64,000 bases of DNA from Ignelater luminosus (Eukaryota > Arthropoda > Insecta > Coleoptera > Elateridae): the NCBI GenBank assembly GCA_011009095.1, contig VTPC01001015.1:57295-121294 (forward strand), written 5' to 3'. Made by a program: the position numbers and the translations under genes. Shown here in pieces: positions 47,433-59,100 of the stretch. The notes under the pieces were generated by a model. The model searched no databases. It was given only the letters and a program-made list of their open reading frames with translations, and was not told the origin of the DNA. Position 1 is the first letter of the stretch. Each line of letters starts with the position of its first letter.

Positions 47433-48527
47433 TACTTGAGACGTTCAGAGGTTTAAATTTCCTAATAAACAAATAACAGTCGATCTGTCAAGAAGAAACT
47501 TGTGCTAGTACAACGGAATTATCAAATTCTGCATTAAGAAACGTATAAGTGTTCACAACAATTTTCTTTATAATTTGCTTTGGAGCAGATATGTAGAAGG
47601 TTAACTACACCTTTTTAAGTTCAAATTGGAATTAATCAATTTCAAATCGAGATTAATTAATTTCAAATTTACTAATCGACTTCAAATTGAAACGAATCTG
47701 AACCGACTGTCAAGCTGATTTAAAATTGATTATTCCAACTGAAATGTGTGATCGCTAACACGAAATGAGGAAACAACGTATGTAACAACAGTTTTGGCAA
47801 AATGTTTAAGCTTTTATTTCAAACAGCATTATACTTTATTCTTAGATGTGTATTATATACCCTAGTTTGTACAATGCCGACAAATAAAAGCGGGGCACAC
47901 TTCTCTGACGATACGTCGGTTCTAACAAAATTTGAAATTATTTATAGCTTTACTGTTAAATCGACACTTATTCTTTGTTCAGGTAAATGCAGAACATAAT
48001 AGTTTTACTTAAGCTGAAAAACAGATTTACAAAGGGTAATTTTAAAACCTGTGTGTTGTCCCGCTTTTATTTGCCGGTACTGTACATGTATTATCAACGA
48101 CACTTAAGATTTAAAACGCGAGTACAAGTTCATGTGTATCGGAGTTTGGTTTAGACCTGTCACTATAGATTCTGGACGGTTAAGACATCAATTATACAAA
48201 TCTTCTGGTAAATTCTTCTTTGCAATGCGGACAAAACCGGAGGACCACCACTCTTTTGCAAATTGAAACATGGAATAACCCGTTCGAGTTTTGTTATTGT
48301 TCGATAAAAGGTTCTAACAGTTTTCAGTTCTGTAAATGTTCACAATATCACCTTTTGCTATTAGGCCAAGCAAATTGTAAATACTTTTTCGTATTTCTTA
48401 CTTCTTATCAACTTTCTGACATTAATGAATAATCAAATAACTTAGATGACAATAATAAGAATAAGGATATAAACTCTAAATCTTTCCCCATAACTGAAGT
48501 ATTTCTCCACATGATTTTTTAACATCT
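47433..48527. other. Stretch without recognisable genes
   Basis: Short unrecognised frames only. AATTTCAAATT-type sequence recurs locally at about 47625-47690. Confidence 0.45.
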
Positions 48528-48612
48528 AGAAAGATTAGAACTCGCATACGAATCGAACCCATAAACTTGGTACTCTGGACCAAAGCTCCAACCAACTGAG
48601 CTTAGAGTTCTT
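48528..48612 (-). repeat. tRNA-derived SINE, copy 3 (most tRNA-like)
   Basis: On the minus strand: A box TAAGCTCAGTTGGTTGGAGC (D-arm stem GCTC/GAGC perfect), anticodon arm TTGGT/ACCAA perfect with a 7-base loop, and B box GGGTTCGATTCG. GAACTC and GAGTTC can pair as an acceptor-like stem but with two surplus bases, and the base before the would-be anticodon is C and not T. It is therefore not a working tRNA. The post-B-box text ATGCGAGTTCTAATCTTTCT matches copies 1 and 2. Confidence 0.6.
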
Positions 48613-51600
48613 TTTTTCTTTTCTAAATATTTCTATATGTAATTAACATGAATAACAAGGTGATGTGACAGATATTTGTTGGATTCAACATACTTTGATT
48701 TGATTGCTTCCAATTTGAGCTTGAAAGATGGAGTCAGTATCAATACTACAATCCAGTTTGTATACAGGAATGTTATAGAAGCCTGCAACTATTGGTTCGA
48801 CAAAGAACCGGAACTGAATAATCGTTGTGAAGGTGAAAATGGAAACTCAGAGAATAATTTCTTAACAAGGTCGCAGATATTTGATCTAGAGTTCTAGACT
48901 TAACTGACAAAGAACTTTCTTTATAGTTAAACGTTTTTCTGAACTGCTTCGCAATTTCTTCAGCAGAACCTTCATTCAACTCGCATATGATACCATCGAA
49001 TCTACAAACAAGAAGTATACTAACTTTGGAAGATATTTGGAATCTGGTGGAGGTATTTGAAAAGATTTGTCTTTCCAGAGAGTTTTTTTAGGTTTCTTTT
49101 CAAATTGATTGAGAGTTCGTTAAGAGAACTTTCTAGGTTTTGAGATTGTCTAAGTTGCGGCTACTGCAAAGGTGTGGTGGAAGTAAGGTGGGACCGACAT
49201 CTGTTTGTAGATTTAATATTAAGCAAACTTAGAGAAAATTAAAAAATGTAACAATGTAATTTTGAATTCGAGGTTGAATCTGGGTTTGTATTTTACTATT
49301 TTGAGTAAGTAACATCTACCTACTACCTACTAAAACAGCTGCGGCTGGCTAGGGTTAAAGTAAAACCGTTTCAGATTTCGTTAACATTATCGTTATAAGA
49401 AAAGAAAAAAATATTTCAATAGGTTTCAGCAGGCTGATTTTTTAAATTGTGGTTGTCGATGGTTTTTATTGCATCAGTTGTATATGTAGATTATAGTTTG
49501 GTACTGGACTGGCGATGCTAATATTATCTGAACAACCCACTGTTAGAAATCAAATAGACATGTAAACAAAATAATGAATTATCTAATTAGAACACTACAT
49601 ATCTAATTAAGCATATGACGAAGAAGATTTAATAGTTCAGCAAGAAGGGTATTAATGCGTTACATTAAAGCAGTAACAGTAGTAGCTAATTAACAGACAT
49701 AGGAAAAAGATAACTGCAGGAGTAAATCATGCAATAAAATCAATCCAAAGAGAGCACTTTGACTTTTTTAATTCTTAAAATATTTAAATTCTTTCCTTAC
49801 TCACCAAATATTGTTTCAGCTTTATGTCGGACCTTAACTTTGTCCAACATCCACCTATTCCTAGGTAGCTAGGCAGGTGTAAAGAGGGCCAAATATTTAT
49901 AAGATGATAAACGGCATTTTTATTCCCCATTTCTTTTTCCTTTTATCTTATTGGTTTAAACGGGAATTCTTGTAGACAACTAAAGACGCTTAATATGCTT
50001 TGATAAATAAGGTACACAGCGGGATTTTTAAGGGTTATTTAACACAGGGAGTTATTTTTTTGATGGGTTTTATGTCCGTCACGATTGGAACGTTTGTATG
50101 ATATTATTTTAATGTTTTGATTTTATCTTTAATTTTTCTTTTAAATTGGCTTCCCTTGTTGCATTGTACACATGTCTATCTTGTTGTGTCAAAAATCAAA
50201 AATAAAAAATAATGAATGTAAATGTATAATGCATTTTTTAACTGCATATTAGGAGTGTTAAAAGCTGACAAAATTACTTATGCGTATTAAATTAAGTATT
50301 AAGAAATCTAAGATTTATTTCTTTAAAATTTTACTACCATCTAAGCTACTCTTAACCTATATTTACTTCTAAATATGAAGTATCTGTTGGGTGATTTACG
50401 ATTGGTTCCATTAGTTCTTACGTCTAATAACTGTAAATTCTAACTTTTTAAAAAGGTGTAAAACCTGAGCCGTAATTAAAAACGAGAAGAATGGTGTCAG
50501 CAGTTTGTATATTTTTTACTTTACATAAAAGACGTAGGTGCAAACTTTATAATAACACAGGAACTACGTAGCAATTACCAATTATGCCAATCGAATTAAA
50601 ATGCCAATTACTTTTTATCTGGCTTTTGTTCACGCTACTTTTACTTATTTGCTTCACTTTCTTACAGTTTTTATTTGCCATTCTTCGCTAATAAACCTGA
50701 AAGTTTAAATTGTTGCTATTATACTATACAACAGTCAATGGCAGGAAGAAATTTACGCAAAATTAAACACGAAATCAGTTTTACTGTTAAAATTAAATCC
50801 GTGAGTGTTTTCTACTCTACCTTTAGTTCGTACATCTTTAGATCATTACAGGAACCCTAAAGGGAGTTGGTTGTATGGGGATTAATTTTTAAAAGTATAA
50901 CCTAGTACTGTCTAAATGGAACGCAAGGCAGTAAAAAGATTAAGTACTAAATAAAAATAAGAATTTCAATAGAAATTAAAAGATTTGTTTGTATGATGGG
51001 CAACGTATTAAAATTTTATGACGGAATTTAAATTTTGATTTAAGTCCATCTTAAATTTTAATTTTTTCCTATTGAATTTTGATTTATACCAAAATTTAAA
51101 CGCCTTAATGGAAAAATAAATTATGGTTTTAAGTTTTTTAGGTCGCTGTCGGTGGTTGGTATGCTTCCTCTGTTTTATTCTTTGTTTTACAATTTTACTA
51201 CCATCATGAAATAACAGTCATTGAAATGTGTTACATAAAAGTTGGAACTAAAACACAATACTCCGTAATTTAAAAAAATTGACTGTTTTCATGCAGCATT
51301 TTCATTATAATAGGATTTTATTGGAACAATTAAAGACCGCACGACAGGAGTGGGTAAACGTGACCCCCGAGGCCGAATTGGCTGGTATAATGACACACTG
51401 CAGTTCAAACACCATAACTAACTCGTTCAGTTAAATTTTTGCTCTAAAATTAGTTTCTGCTGATAAATTTTCCCGTGTACGAATCAATTAGGTCTCAGGG
51501 ACCAAGTTTGCATATTCCTACCATAGTGTATTCTCGATATCAATAAATTTTTATTGTTTGGCAATAGTCTACAGGCTACCAATAATTACACCGATTAACA

Positions 51601-51788
51601 AACTGAAACTTTTTTCTGGTTCCTAGTTACAAATAGGTGATCCAGAATCCTTTTTTCATGCTGAATCCAAATCTGCTTTTGATTTTTCCCTAGCACGTAT
51701 AGTTTCCGAGAAAAACATGATTTTGTTTCGAAATAAAACGCTAAAGTAGTTAGATGCATTTTATATTACAAAATGTACACAAAACCCA
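48613..51788. other. Stretch without recognisable genes
   Basis: AT-rich, short unrecognised frames. Nothing supported. Confidence 0.5.
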
Positions 51789-51791
51789 TTA

Positions 51792-53308
51792 AAATATTCT
51801 ATTTGACAGTTTTCTTTTCTGTAATGATGTATTAGGGTCTTCTCTAATCAGTAACCAACAGTAATCGCCCAACATGTTCGAATTCCATCTTCCCTGGTAC
51901 CGGTTTTCCAACGTTGAAAGGTCTTGATGGAAAGGCTCCCCATGCTCATCACTTACAGCTCCTAAATTGTCTGGGAAAAAATCCAAATGGGAATGTAAAT
52001 AATGCAACTTTAGCGATATATTACCCATTCTACGGTAAGCTGTCAACATCTCGTCGACGAGGTGTTTGAAATTGAAACCTCTGTTATTCATTAATTGCCG
52101 AATTTGGGAATCCAAAAAAATACCCTCCTTTATCTTAGCTTCGATGATTTTTGAAAATTCTTTTTTTATGTACTGAAAACCTCTTCCACCACGGTTCATA
52201 CCTTTTACAAAATTCTTTATCTGCCCTAACTTTATATGCAAAGGGGGCAAACAGATATTGTTTCTATCCACGAGGCATTCATGTAAAATATTTTTTTCTC
52301 ACACAACTATCTGCCTACTTGATCAACTTCTCACAATATAATAAGCAATTGTATTTTATAAATCCCAGTTGCATTCCTAATAACAAAGCTATAACTTTCA
52401 AATCTCCACAGGTTTTCCACTCGTGTCGTTTATAGTCTACGCTCGATAAAAGGCATTTCATAGTTTTATAAGATTCCTTTAGGAGAACTGAATATGCAGT
52501 GGGAACTGAAGGCAATACGTTGCCACTGTGCAACAGAACTGCTTTCAAACTAAATTTAGATGCATCAATGAACAGTCGCCATTCTTCTGGTTTGTGTTTA
52601 CGTCCAAGGGTTTCCATCAAACCGTCAACATCACTGGAGTAGGTAAGATTGTCGTCTATAAAATAAAACTCAGAATACTTCTTTTCGCGATTACGAAAAT
52701 GATTAATTTTGGTATTGTGTTCCAATAAATTCCAACTTTTCAATCGGGAGCCAAGCAACTCGGCTTTGCTTTTGCTTAAGTTCAGAACTAAATCGTTTAG
52801 TTGTGCCCGTGTGATCAAATGTGCTCAGTGGGATCTGGAGGAATAAACTCTGGATCATTGCTAAAAACAGTGTCGACATTTTCTTCATCTGATCTTTCAA
52901 ATGTTTCCGGTGGCACAGGAACTGGAAGATCAGTACAATGGCTAACGGGTCTGATCGCCGATATTAAATTAGGATACACAACAGATTTTTTATTTTCTGC
53001 AGAGAAACCTGTTATCTTTGTTATGCAGAAATAACAATTGGTTAGATGATGCTTTTGTTCTTTCCATATCATAGATACTACGAAGGGCATACATACACGG
53101 GAACCTTTTATCCACTGTCGAAGGCGATTTACACAAGAAACATAACAAATATGTGATTCTCATTATCTTAATATCAAACTTGACATCCAAAATACAGACG
53201 ATAAGGTTTCCTTATTAGCATAGTCAAACATCGTTTTTGGTGTTTAGCACTAAACTCTCTACAAACGCAACAAAAACTTCCCGGATCGTTTGCAGATTGA
53301 CGGGGCAT
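51792..53308 (-). pseudogene. Broken copy of an unnamed multicopy arthropod protein family
   Basis: The minus-strand start MPRQSANDPGSFCCVCREFS (ATG at 53308-53306) is the typical N-terminus of this family, with CxxC pairs. Two in-frame stops follow; then come MPFVVSMIWKEQKHHLTNCY and FC, SAIRPVSHC, a one-base shift near 52820, QLNDLVLNLSKSKAELLGSR, EEWRLFIDASKFSLKAVLLH, TCGDLKVIALLLGMQLGF, another shift near 52310, CLPPLHIKLGQIKNFVKGMN, EGIFLDSQIRQLMN, an internal deletion of some 30 residues, and the most conserved block HYLHSHLDFFPDNLGAVSDE followed by HGEPFHQDLSTLENRYQGRW. It ends near 51792. I recognise the family as widely repeated in insect and other arthropod genomes but know no established function; a mobile-element origin is likely. 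Confidence 0.75.
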
Positions 53309-54729
53309 GATTAATGTTTCTATAGTTATCACTTAAAACACAAGAAATTTTCTTTGTTAAACAGTGACAATGCAACTTTATAAAACTTCACTCGCTTTAC
53401 CAAACAGTACTAACACTGAACAGGTTCATACATAAGTGATCTCACTTATGGAAAGTTGAAATAATATTTACAAATATTTATCAGAGTGACATACCTGTTG
53501 ATGACATGTTAATAGCTTCCTAATATAAGCGGAATGCAAATACCTCATTTCCAAAACTTCTTATACCTAATACGTAATTACCTAATGTAATTATAATTAC
53601 ACTGTCCACTGGAACTTCAAATGCATCAATTTGAAAAACTACACGTGATAGAAAAAATCCGAAAGCATATTTGAATTCAGAATGAAAAGTTACATAATGA
53701 TTACTCAGTTTTGTTTAAGATCCAAAAACTCTGTTAATCAGTGTGATTTATTCAAAACACTACGACGTTCTTTATAGTTTTGATTTTGTTAAGAAAAACG
53801 AGAAAATGATACTTCAGAAGGAAATATTCAATTATTTGTGTCCTATGACAGCTAGTTACAACGATATAAAGATTTTGTTTTGTTTGATCTTGCTTGTTAT
53901 GCTACAAGATGATGCAAACTCATGTAGATCTTCTTTCGCTTTCAAACATTTCACATTTCTCTGAAATTTTCGTGATATGGTACTCACATTGAAGTTCTTG
54001 TTCTGTTTATCTTGGCTAGCATCACACATATGTCTAGTCCTCTCATACTGAGAATTATGTTCGAGTCTCTTTCCTTAATATGCGGTGTGTATTTCTACAG
54101 CATCTTTTCTTATTTGATCCACTGCCTAGTTCTAGTTTACTGAATTAATATGGCAGTTACTGCCTAGAGGTTTACAAAAATATGCTAGCTATCTGCAGAA
54201 TAAATAGACAACGGCAAAGGGAGACACAGAACAGTCGTGTTTCAGTATATACAAGTTAGTCGATGAATTACAGCAAAAACAAACCATTTGGGTAACCCAG
54301 AGGTATTATATTTAGAAAAGCCATGGATGTCTTTGGCCTTAGTCTAGGTTAGTGCTTTTTGTGTTCTAGATGAAAACTACATTCTTACGTGTTCAAAGGA
54401 TATCCCATTCCTTAAAATACTACGACTACAATAAATACCGGCAGTTGCTGACGGCACTTTTCTAAGTCTTGTTCTTTTCTGCCTTCTTTTAGAAGCATCA
54501 GTTTCAAGATGATTACTGATTATTATTACATCTTCTTATTTTAAGAGAAACTTTTATTATATCTAGTTAGCAAAACTACATCGCGTAATTATTTCTTGGG
54601 CGTACTTGGTCTATTACACATACTTCTTCGTCGTTTTCCGAAGCTGCTTGTTTAGCTCATTTAGGAGATAGTTATTCTGGTTAAGGGTTAAGCTTTACCC
54701 CTTGCAGACCTCTTTCAGTGCTCCACATT
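53309..54729. other. Stretch without recognisable genes
   Basis: Nothing supported. Confidence 0.5.
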
Positions 54730-54806
54730 CGGATTTTGTCCATTTTCAATGTGGTCAACCATCGGGTTTTGTCCATTTTCAATGTGGTCAACCATCGGGT
54801 TTTGTA
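54730..54806 (+). repeat. 33-bp tandem repeat, 2.3 copies
   Basis: Two nearly identical 33-base units (starts at 54730 and 54763) and the first part of a third (54796). The unit contains TTTTGTCCATTTTCAATGTG. The length is a multiple of three, so a frame stays open through it, but I see no homology for the 147-codon frame 54718-55158. Confidence 0.9.
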
Positions 54807-55924
54807 CTCATTTAGACTTCTGCAATCTGGTATTGCTTTCGTAAGTCTGGATTATTGGTATTTACCAAAACAAAACAAGAAGATCAATACTTTAATCACA
54901 CCTTATGAAATCAGCAGAATTGTCAGCATCCATGGTCTCTGTGTCCAAAATTCTTACCGCATATGGTCACCATGTGCAACTCGGCGCGGCGTAGGCAAAA
55001 GAAGCGCCAGTGCGGTTTTTGCAACATTTAACACAACATTTGTACAACGCTGTGTACTCAATCTTGTTCAGTCGATTAAGCGTACAAAAACACTTAATGA
55101 TGTTGTTACCACAATGAAAATTTCTACTGCTTCCACATGGTTCTACACTGTGCATTAGTTATTAATGTTTCATTAAACCAAGCAAACTATTACCCATACG
55201 CATTGGTTGGTAATTATTAAAATGAAACATAAGTTATTGTTGGATTAACCACAACGGATCAGTAAAAATTTCGAATTTTTGCTTGTTGAAGGAATTTACG
55301 CCAACTCTATTTATCTTGTCGCTTTTATGTCTGCCTATGCTCGCTTCCTTAAAAAAGGAAAATGGCAGTAAATGACAATCTGGGGAAAATAGAACTTTGT
55401 AGGTAGATAAGCGAGCAGTAAGTTCTCTGTCATAGTAACAAACTTTAATGTAAAATACCTCCCCTAAATACCTATACATGCTGAGGCAACTGGCAGTAAG
55501 TAATATAGTGTATAATTAAATATATTATTCGTGATTTACTCGAAAGTTGATATTTTTTCTGTGCAGCACGAGTGTTCTCAGAAATTTCATTTTGTTTGTT
55601 TGAATGGGGCTTTCCTGTTTTAGACTGAAAATTCGGAATTCACAGCAGTAAATTGTAGTTTGGATAAAAAGTGCACTGTGGACTACGCCAGGCTAAGACA
55701 ACGTCAACGTTCAGAATAATTTTGATGGAACAGAGAATTTCAGTCTATTAATAAACTGTTGTAAGCGCGTGTACAAAAGTGGCGGTAGAGTACCGTGATG
55801 TAGTCACTCCATCTCAAAGAGCACAGCAAGCACCATTTAACGGATCCAAATGAGACAAGCGCCAATATAAACTAGCTAGCATTTCCGTTTCAGTTTCTGC
55901 CCCTCAATGAACCTAGCCAACCTC
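54807..55924. other. Stretch without recognisable genes
   Basis: An open frame continues to 55158 without a recognised motif. The remainder is unassigned. Confidence 0.45.
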
Positions 55925-56195
55925 CTTAATCCTTCACCACCAACGAGCAAGATCAGGCCCTGCGACCCAGAAGATCTTAGGAAGAAACAAAAACCATCGC
56001 TGGTACTTGTACCACTGAAGAGTCTTTAAGCTTTCACCACCAACGACCAAAGTTCCATGTCTGTACGGTCATCAGGCCCTGAGACCCAGAAGATGTTAGA
56101 AAGAAACGAAAGATCATCGTGGGTACCTAAACCATTGAAGAGTCTTTAACTGTCCACTACCAGTAACCAAAATTCTATGTCTGTACAGTAAATTG
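55925..56195 (+). repeat. 120-bp tandem repeat, about 2.3 copies
   Basis: Units start at 55925, 56024 and 56144. Unit 2 is 120 bases. Unit 1 is 99 bases because it lacks a segment of about 21 bases (containing CCATGTCTGTACGG) that is present in units 2 and 3. Shared text includes TTCACCACCAACGA, ATCAGGCCCTG, GACCCAGAAGAT and GAAGAGTCTTTAA. Moderately GC-rich relative to flanks. Confidence 0.88.
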
Positions 56196-59100
56196 TTGAC
56201 TAGTGTTGAAATAATGTTCAATTTTCTTATAAACCCTCAGGAGTAAAGTCTCTTAAGGTACCACGCTCGACAAAAACCAAAGCTACTGCTACTTAATAAA
56301 ATAGAATAAACAATATTAAACTCTTTTAACAACAAAACATAAGAAACTATAGTAATTATAAAAATAAATTTTGATTTATTTCATGAAGTATTCATCTAAT
56401 CTCGATTGGCGTATCACAGGAAGTTAAAACCTTAGAGTTTTCGGAGAGTAGTCGTATAGCAGACAGGGCATAGGTTAGATAACATGCTCAGAGATCTCTA
56501 CTAGAGCCACACCTGGAGAGAAAACTAAACCAAATAATCGAAGGTGCTTGCATTTAAGAAGAACAGTAAGACGTTTAAGTTTAGCTTAAGTTACTGTAAG
56601 TATAATTTCATCTTATTACTTTGTGCTAAACGTAACATGTAAACTTCGTCTTGCTACTAGAGAAAATGGGGATGTCCTATTCTAACTACTAGTACAATAT
56701 AGTTGGAAGCTAATTATGTTCATAAGTAAAGAAAAGCTGTTCTACTAAGGATTTTAAGATCTGCAGGTACAGAAGACCAATACGCTCTTGGTTTCCTGTC
56801 TTTAGAAAACAGAGCAAACGTTGTAAAACGTTTTTGGGTCTATATTCTGCTGAATTTAAGAATTTGTTTACGACATAGCAAGAACCAGTGAGATGATGTG
56901 GTTTTAAATTCTGTTTGTAAATACAAAGTCCATCAAATTGACCCCTTTCGTACGACTTTTAAATAAGTGAAGGAACAAGAAAATATGTCAAGTAATAAGC
57001 AGCGAATGTAAGCCAAATTAATTTATCAAACAAGCAGTATACCTCGTCTTTGTTTCTGAGTGATATCTAGCATAACATAAAGAGTATTGTTTAAAGAGAT
57101 ATTGTCATTCAGTATGTGACGAACCCTTTCTCAGTGCATATATTTCTTAGCATGTTAATACGTCCTCTAGACCTTTGGAGAGGGGTCTATGCATAGTCAG
57201 TTGGGCCAATCAGTTTCTGTCAAATTCAAACGCCTTCATGTCCATTTCCCTGCTTCCAGTGTACCTGAACCCAAACTGAAATGGCTACAAAAGATTATCT
57301 CAAAATAGTAAACAAGCACCAGTTACCGCTCAGGTTTGCAAGTCGAACCGGTTTTTCGATTTTGCGGATAGGTGATGGGTTATACTAAAAAAATCATATT
57401 TACGAGAAAAAACATTAGCATTATATTGGAAATTACACAAATCAATTTTTGTTACTGAAGCCTTTCCATTCTAACGAAACGATTGCTTCTAATCAAACAC
57501 TTTATTCCTAAATACCCGATTTCGACCAGAAACCATCGGACAAAATGATAGAAATGGTCTGGAGCGTTTTTGGAGCACGCCGATGCGGTTTTGAAACACT
57601 TTGGGAGCAATCTAAGATACTAAGTACTGTGCTGTGAACATACACCAGTTCGTTTCTTCAAACCTTTTCGGGAACTTTAAGGCCAAAAAATTGTTTAATC
57701 TTGATGATTAAATTAAGTTAAGCCAGTGTCGATTGTCTATCCTACCATGTTATTTCCTGTATGATCCTACTCATAATATTTAATATAAGAAGTAACTTGA
57801 TGTACGAAAGTTCGAATCGAACTGATAGGAATGTTCTTTCGGAATCGACAACAAAATAATGGAATGCTTGAAGACAATTACATTCTGTGAAAACGGTTTA
57901 GTCGACTCCAAATATTTGAGTTTTCTTAAGATCATTTTGGGCTTTTATGGCTATTTTTGGACCAAATCAAGACAGAAACTCTGTGAATTAGTTGGTAATT
58001 AGAAGCAGAGTTTAAAAATGTATCAGTGTCACTTCTGGAGGAACAAAGAGTGCGTGCCTTTGTTACTTAATAATCAATCAAAAACTGAAATTAAGGTGCT
58101 TTAGAACGACACTATTTACTAATATCATGTTTTGATTAAGAGGGAGGTACTTACTAATAATAGTTAGTCAGTACTATTAGTGTCTAAAAGGGAAAAGAAT
58201 AGACATCGGGAAGATCGAGTCAGTTTTAATGCTGAATGAAACAATTTTACGGATAACACGGAGCGATAAAATACTTCAGGAGCTTTTCATATAAAAAGTC
58301 TGGGTATCCAGAATTTCACTTACATCTGGTGTATACTACAATAGCAGAAATATCATAAAGGCTTTTAATGAGAATAAGTAGTAAAAGGTTGTGCCATAAA
58401 TATACACCTGATTGCACTAGTATATCTAATACACTATGTTATTAGCTACTTAAGCTTAATTGTGTTTAAAATTATGATGATCCACAATACTCATTTATAG
58501 AAATAAATTCCTCCTATTCTTCTATATTCCACTTTTAAGTTACGTATGTTTGTTAGCATTAGCAGTATAAAAGATAACCGCGTAATTTCAAACCACAGAC
58601 ACTTTTAATTACCTTCTTGGAACTAACATTAATACAAGAACTTGAAAAACTGAAACGTAGATGAGAATTCTGTTCAAATATTGTAACAAAATTTTTTCTC
58701 ACAACGTAATTTGTGAATAATTCCATGTCAGGTGCTGGTCTCCCAGTTAACCTCGTCTACACCTTTTTTCTCATTTTAAAAAAATTTCATTATTAACTTG
58801 TCAACCTTTGCCTAAATTATTTATTATATTATTAACAATATGTACTTTTACTTTTTATTGATTAGTATGCTGTGAGTGTATGTTCTTTAATAATAATATT
58901 ACACAAAATACTATTGTCAGTTATATCTACGTTAATAATCTTAAGCGATTCAGGATTGCAGGTGTTTGATTACGAAAGGTTTCTTTTTAAAAGCTTGACA
59001 AGAATTCGAAGGTTATAGCTTGCAAATAAGCAATATTTGTTCAGCATGTCAGCAGTATCGTCTCTGTAAATAATGCAAATCGATCGTTCGTTTTATGCTA

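Noticed and set aside
47047..47439. 131-codon plus-strand frame
   Set aside because: It spans a probable minus-strand LTR and the mariner right end, so its openness is accidental.
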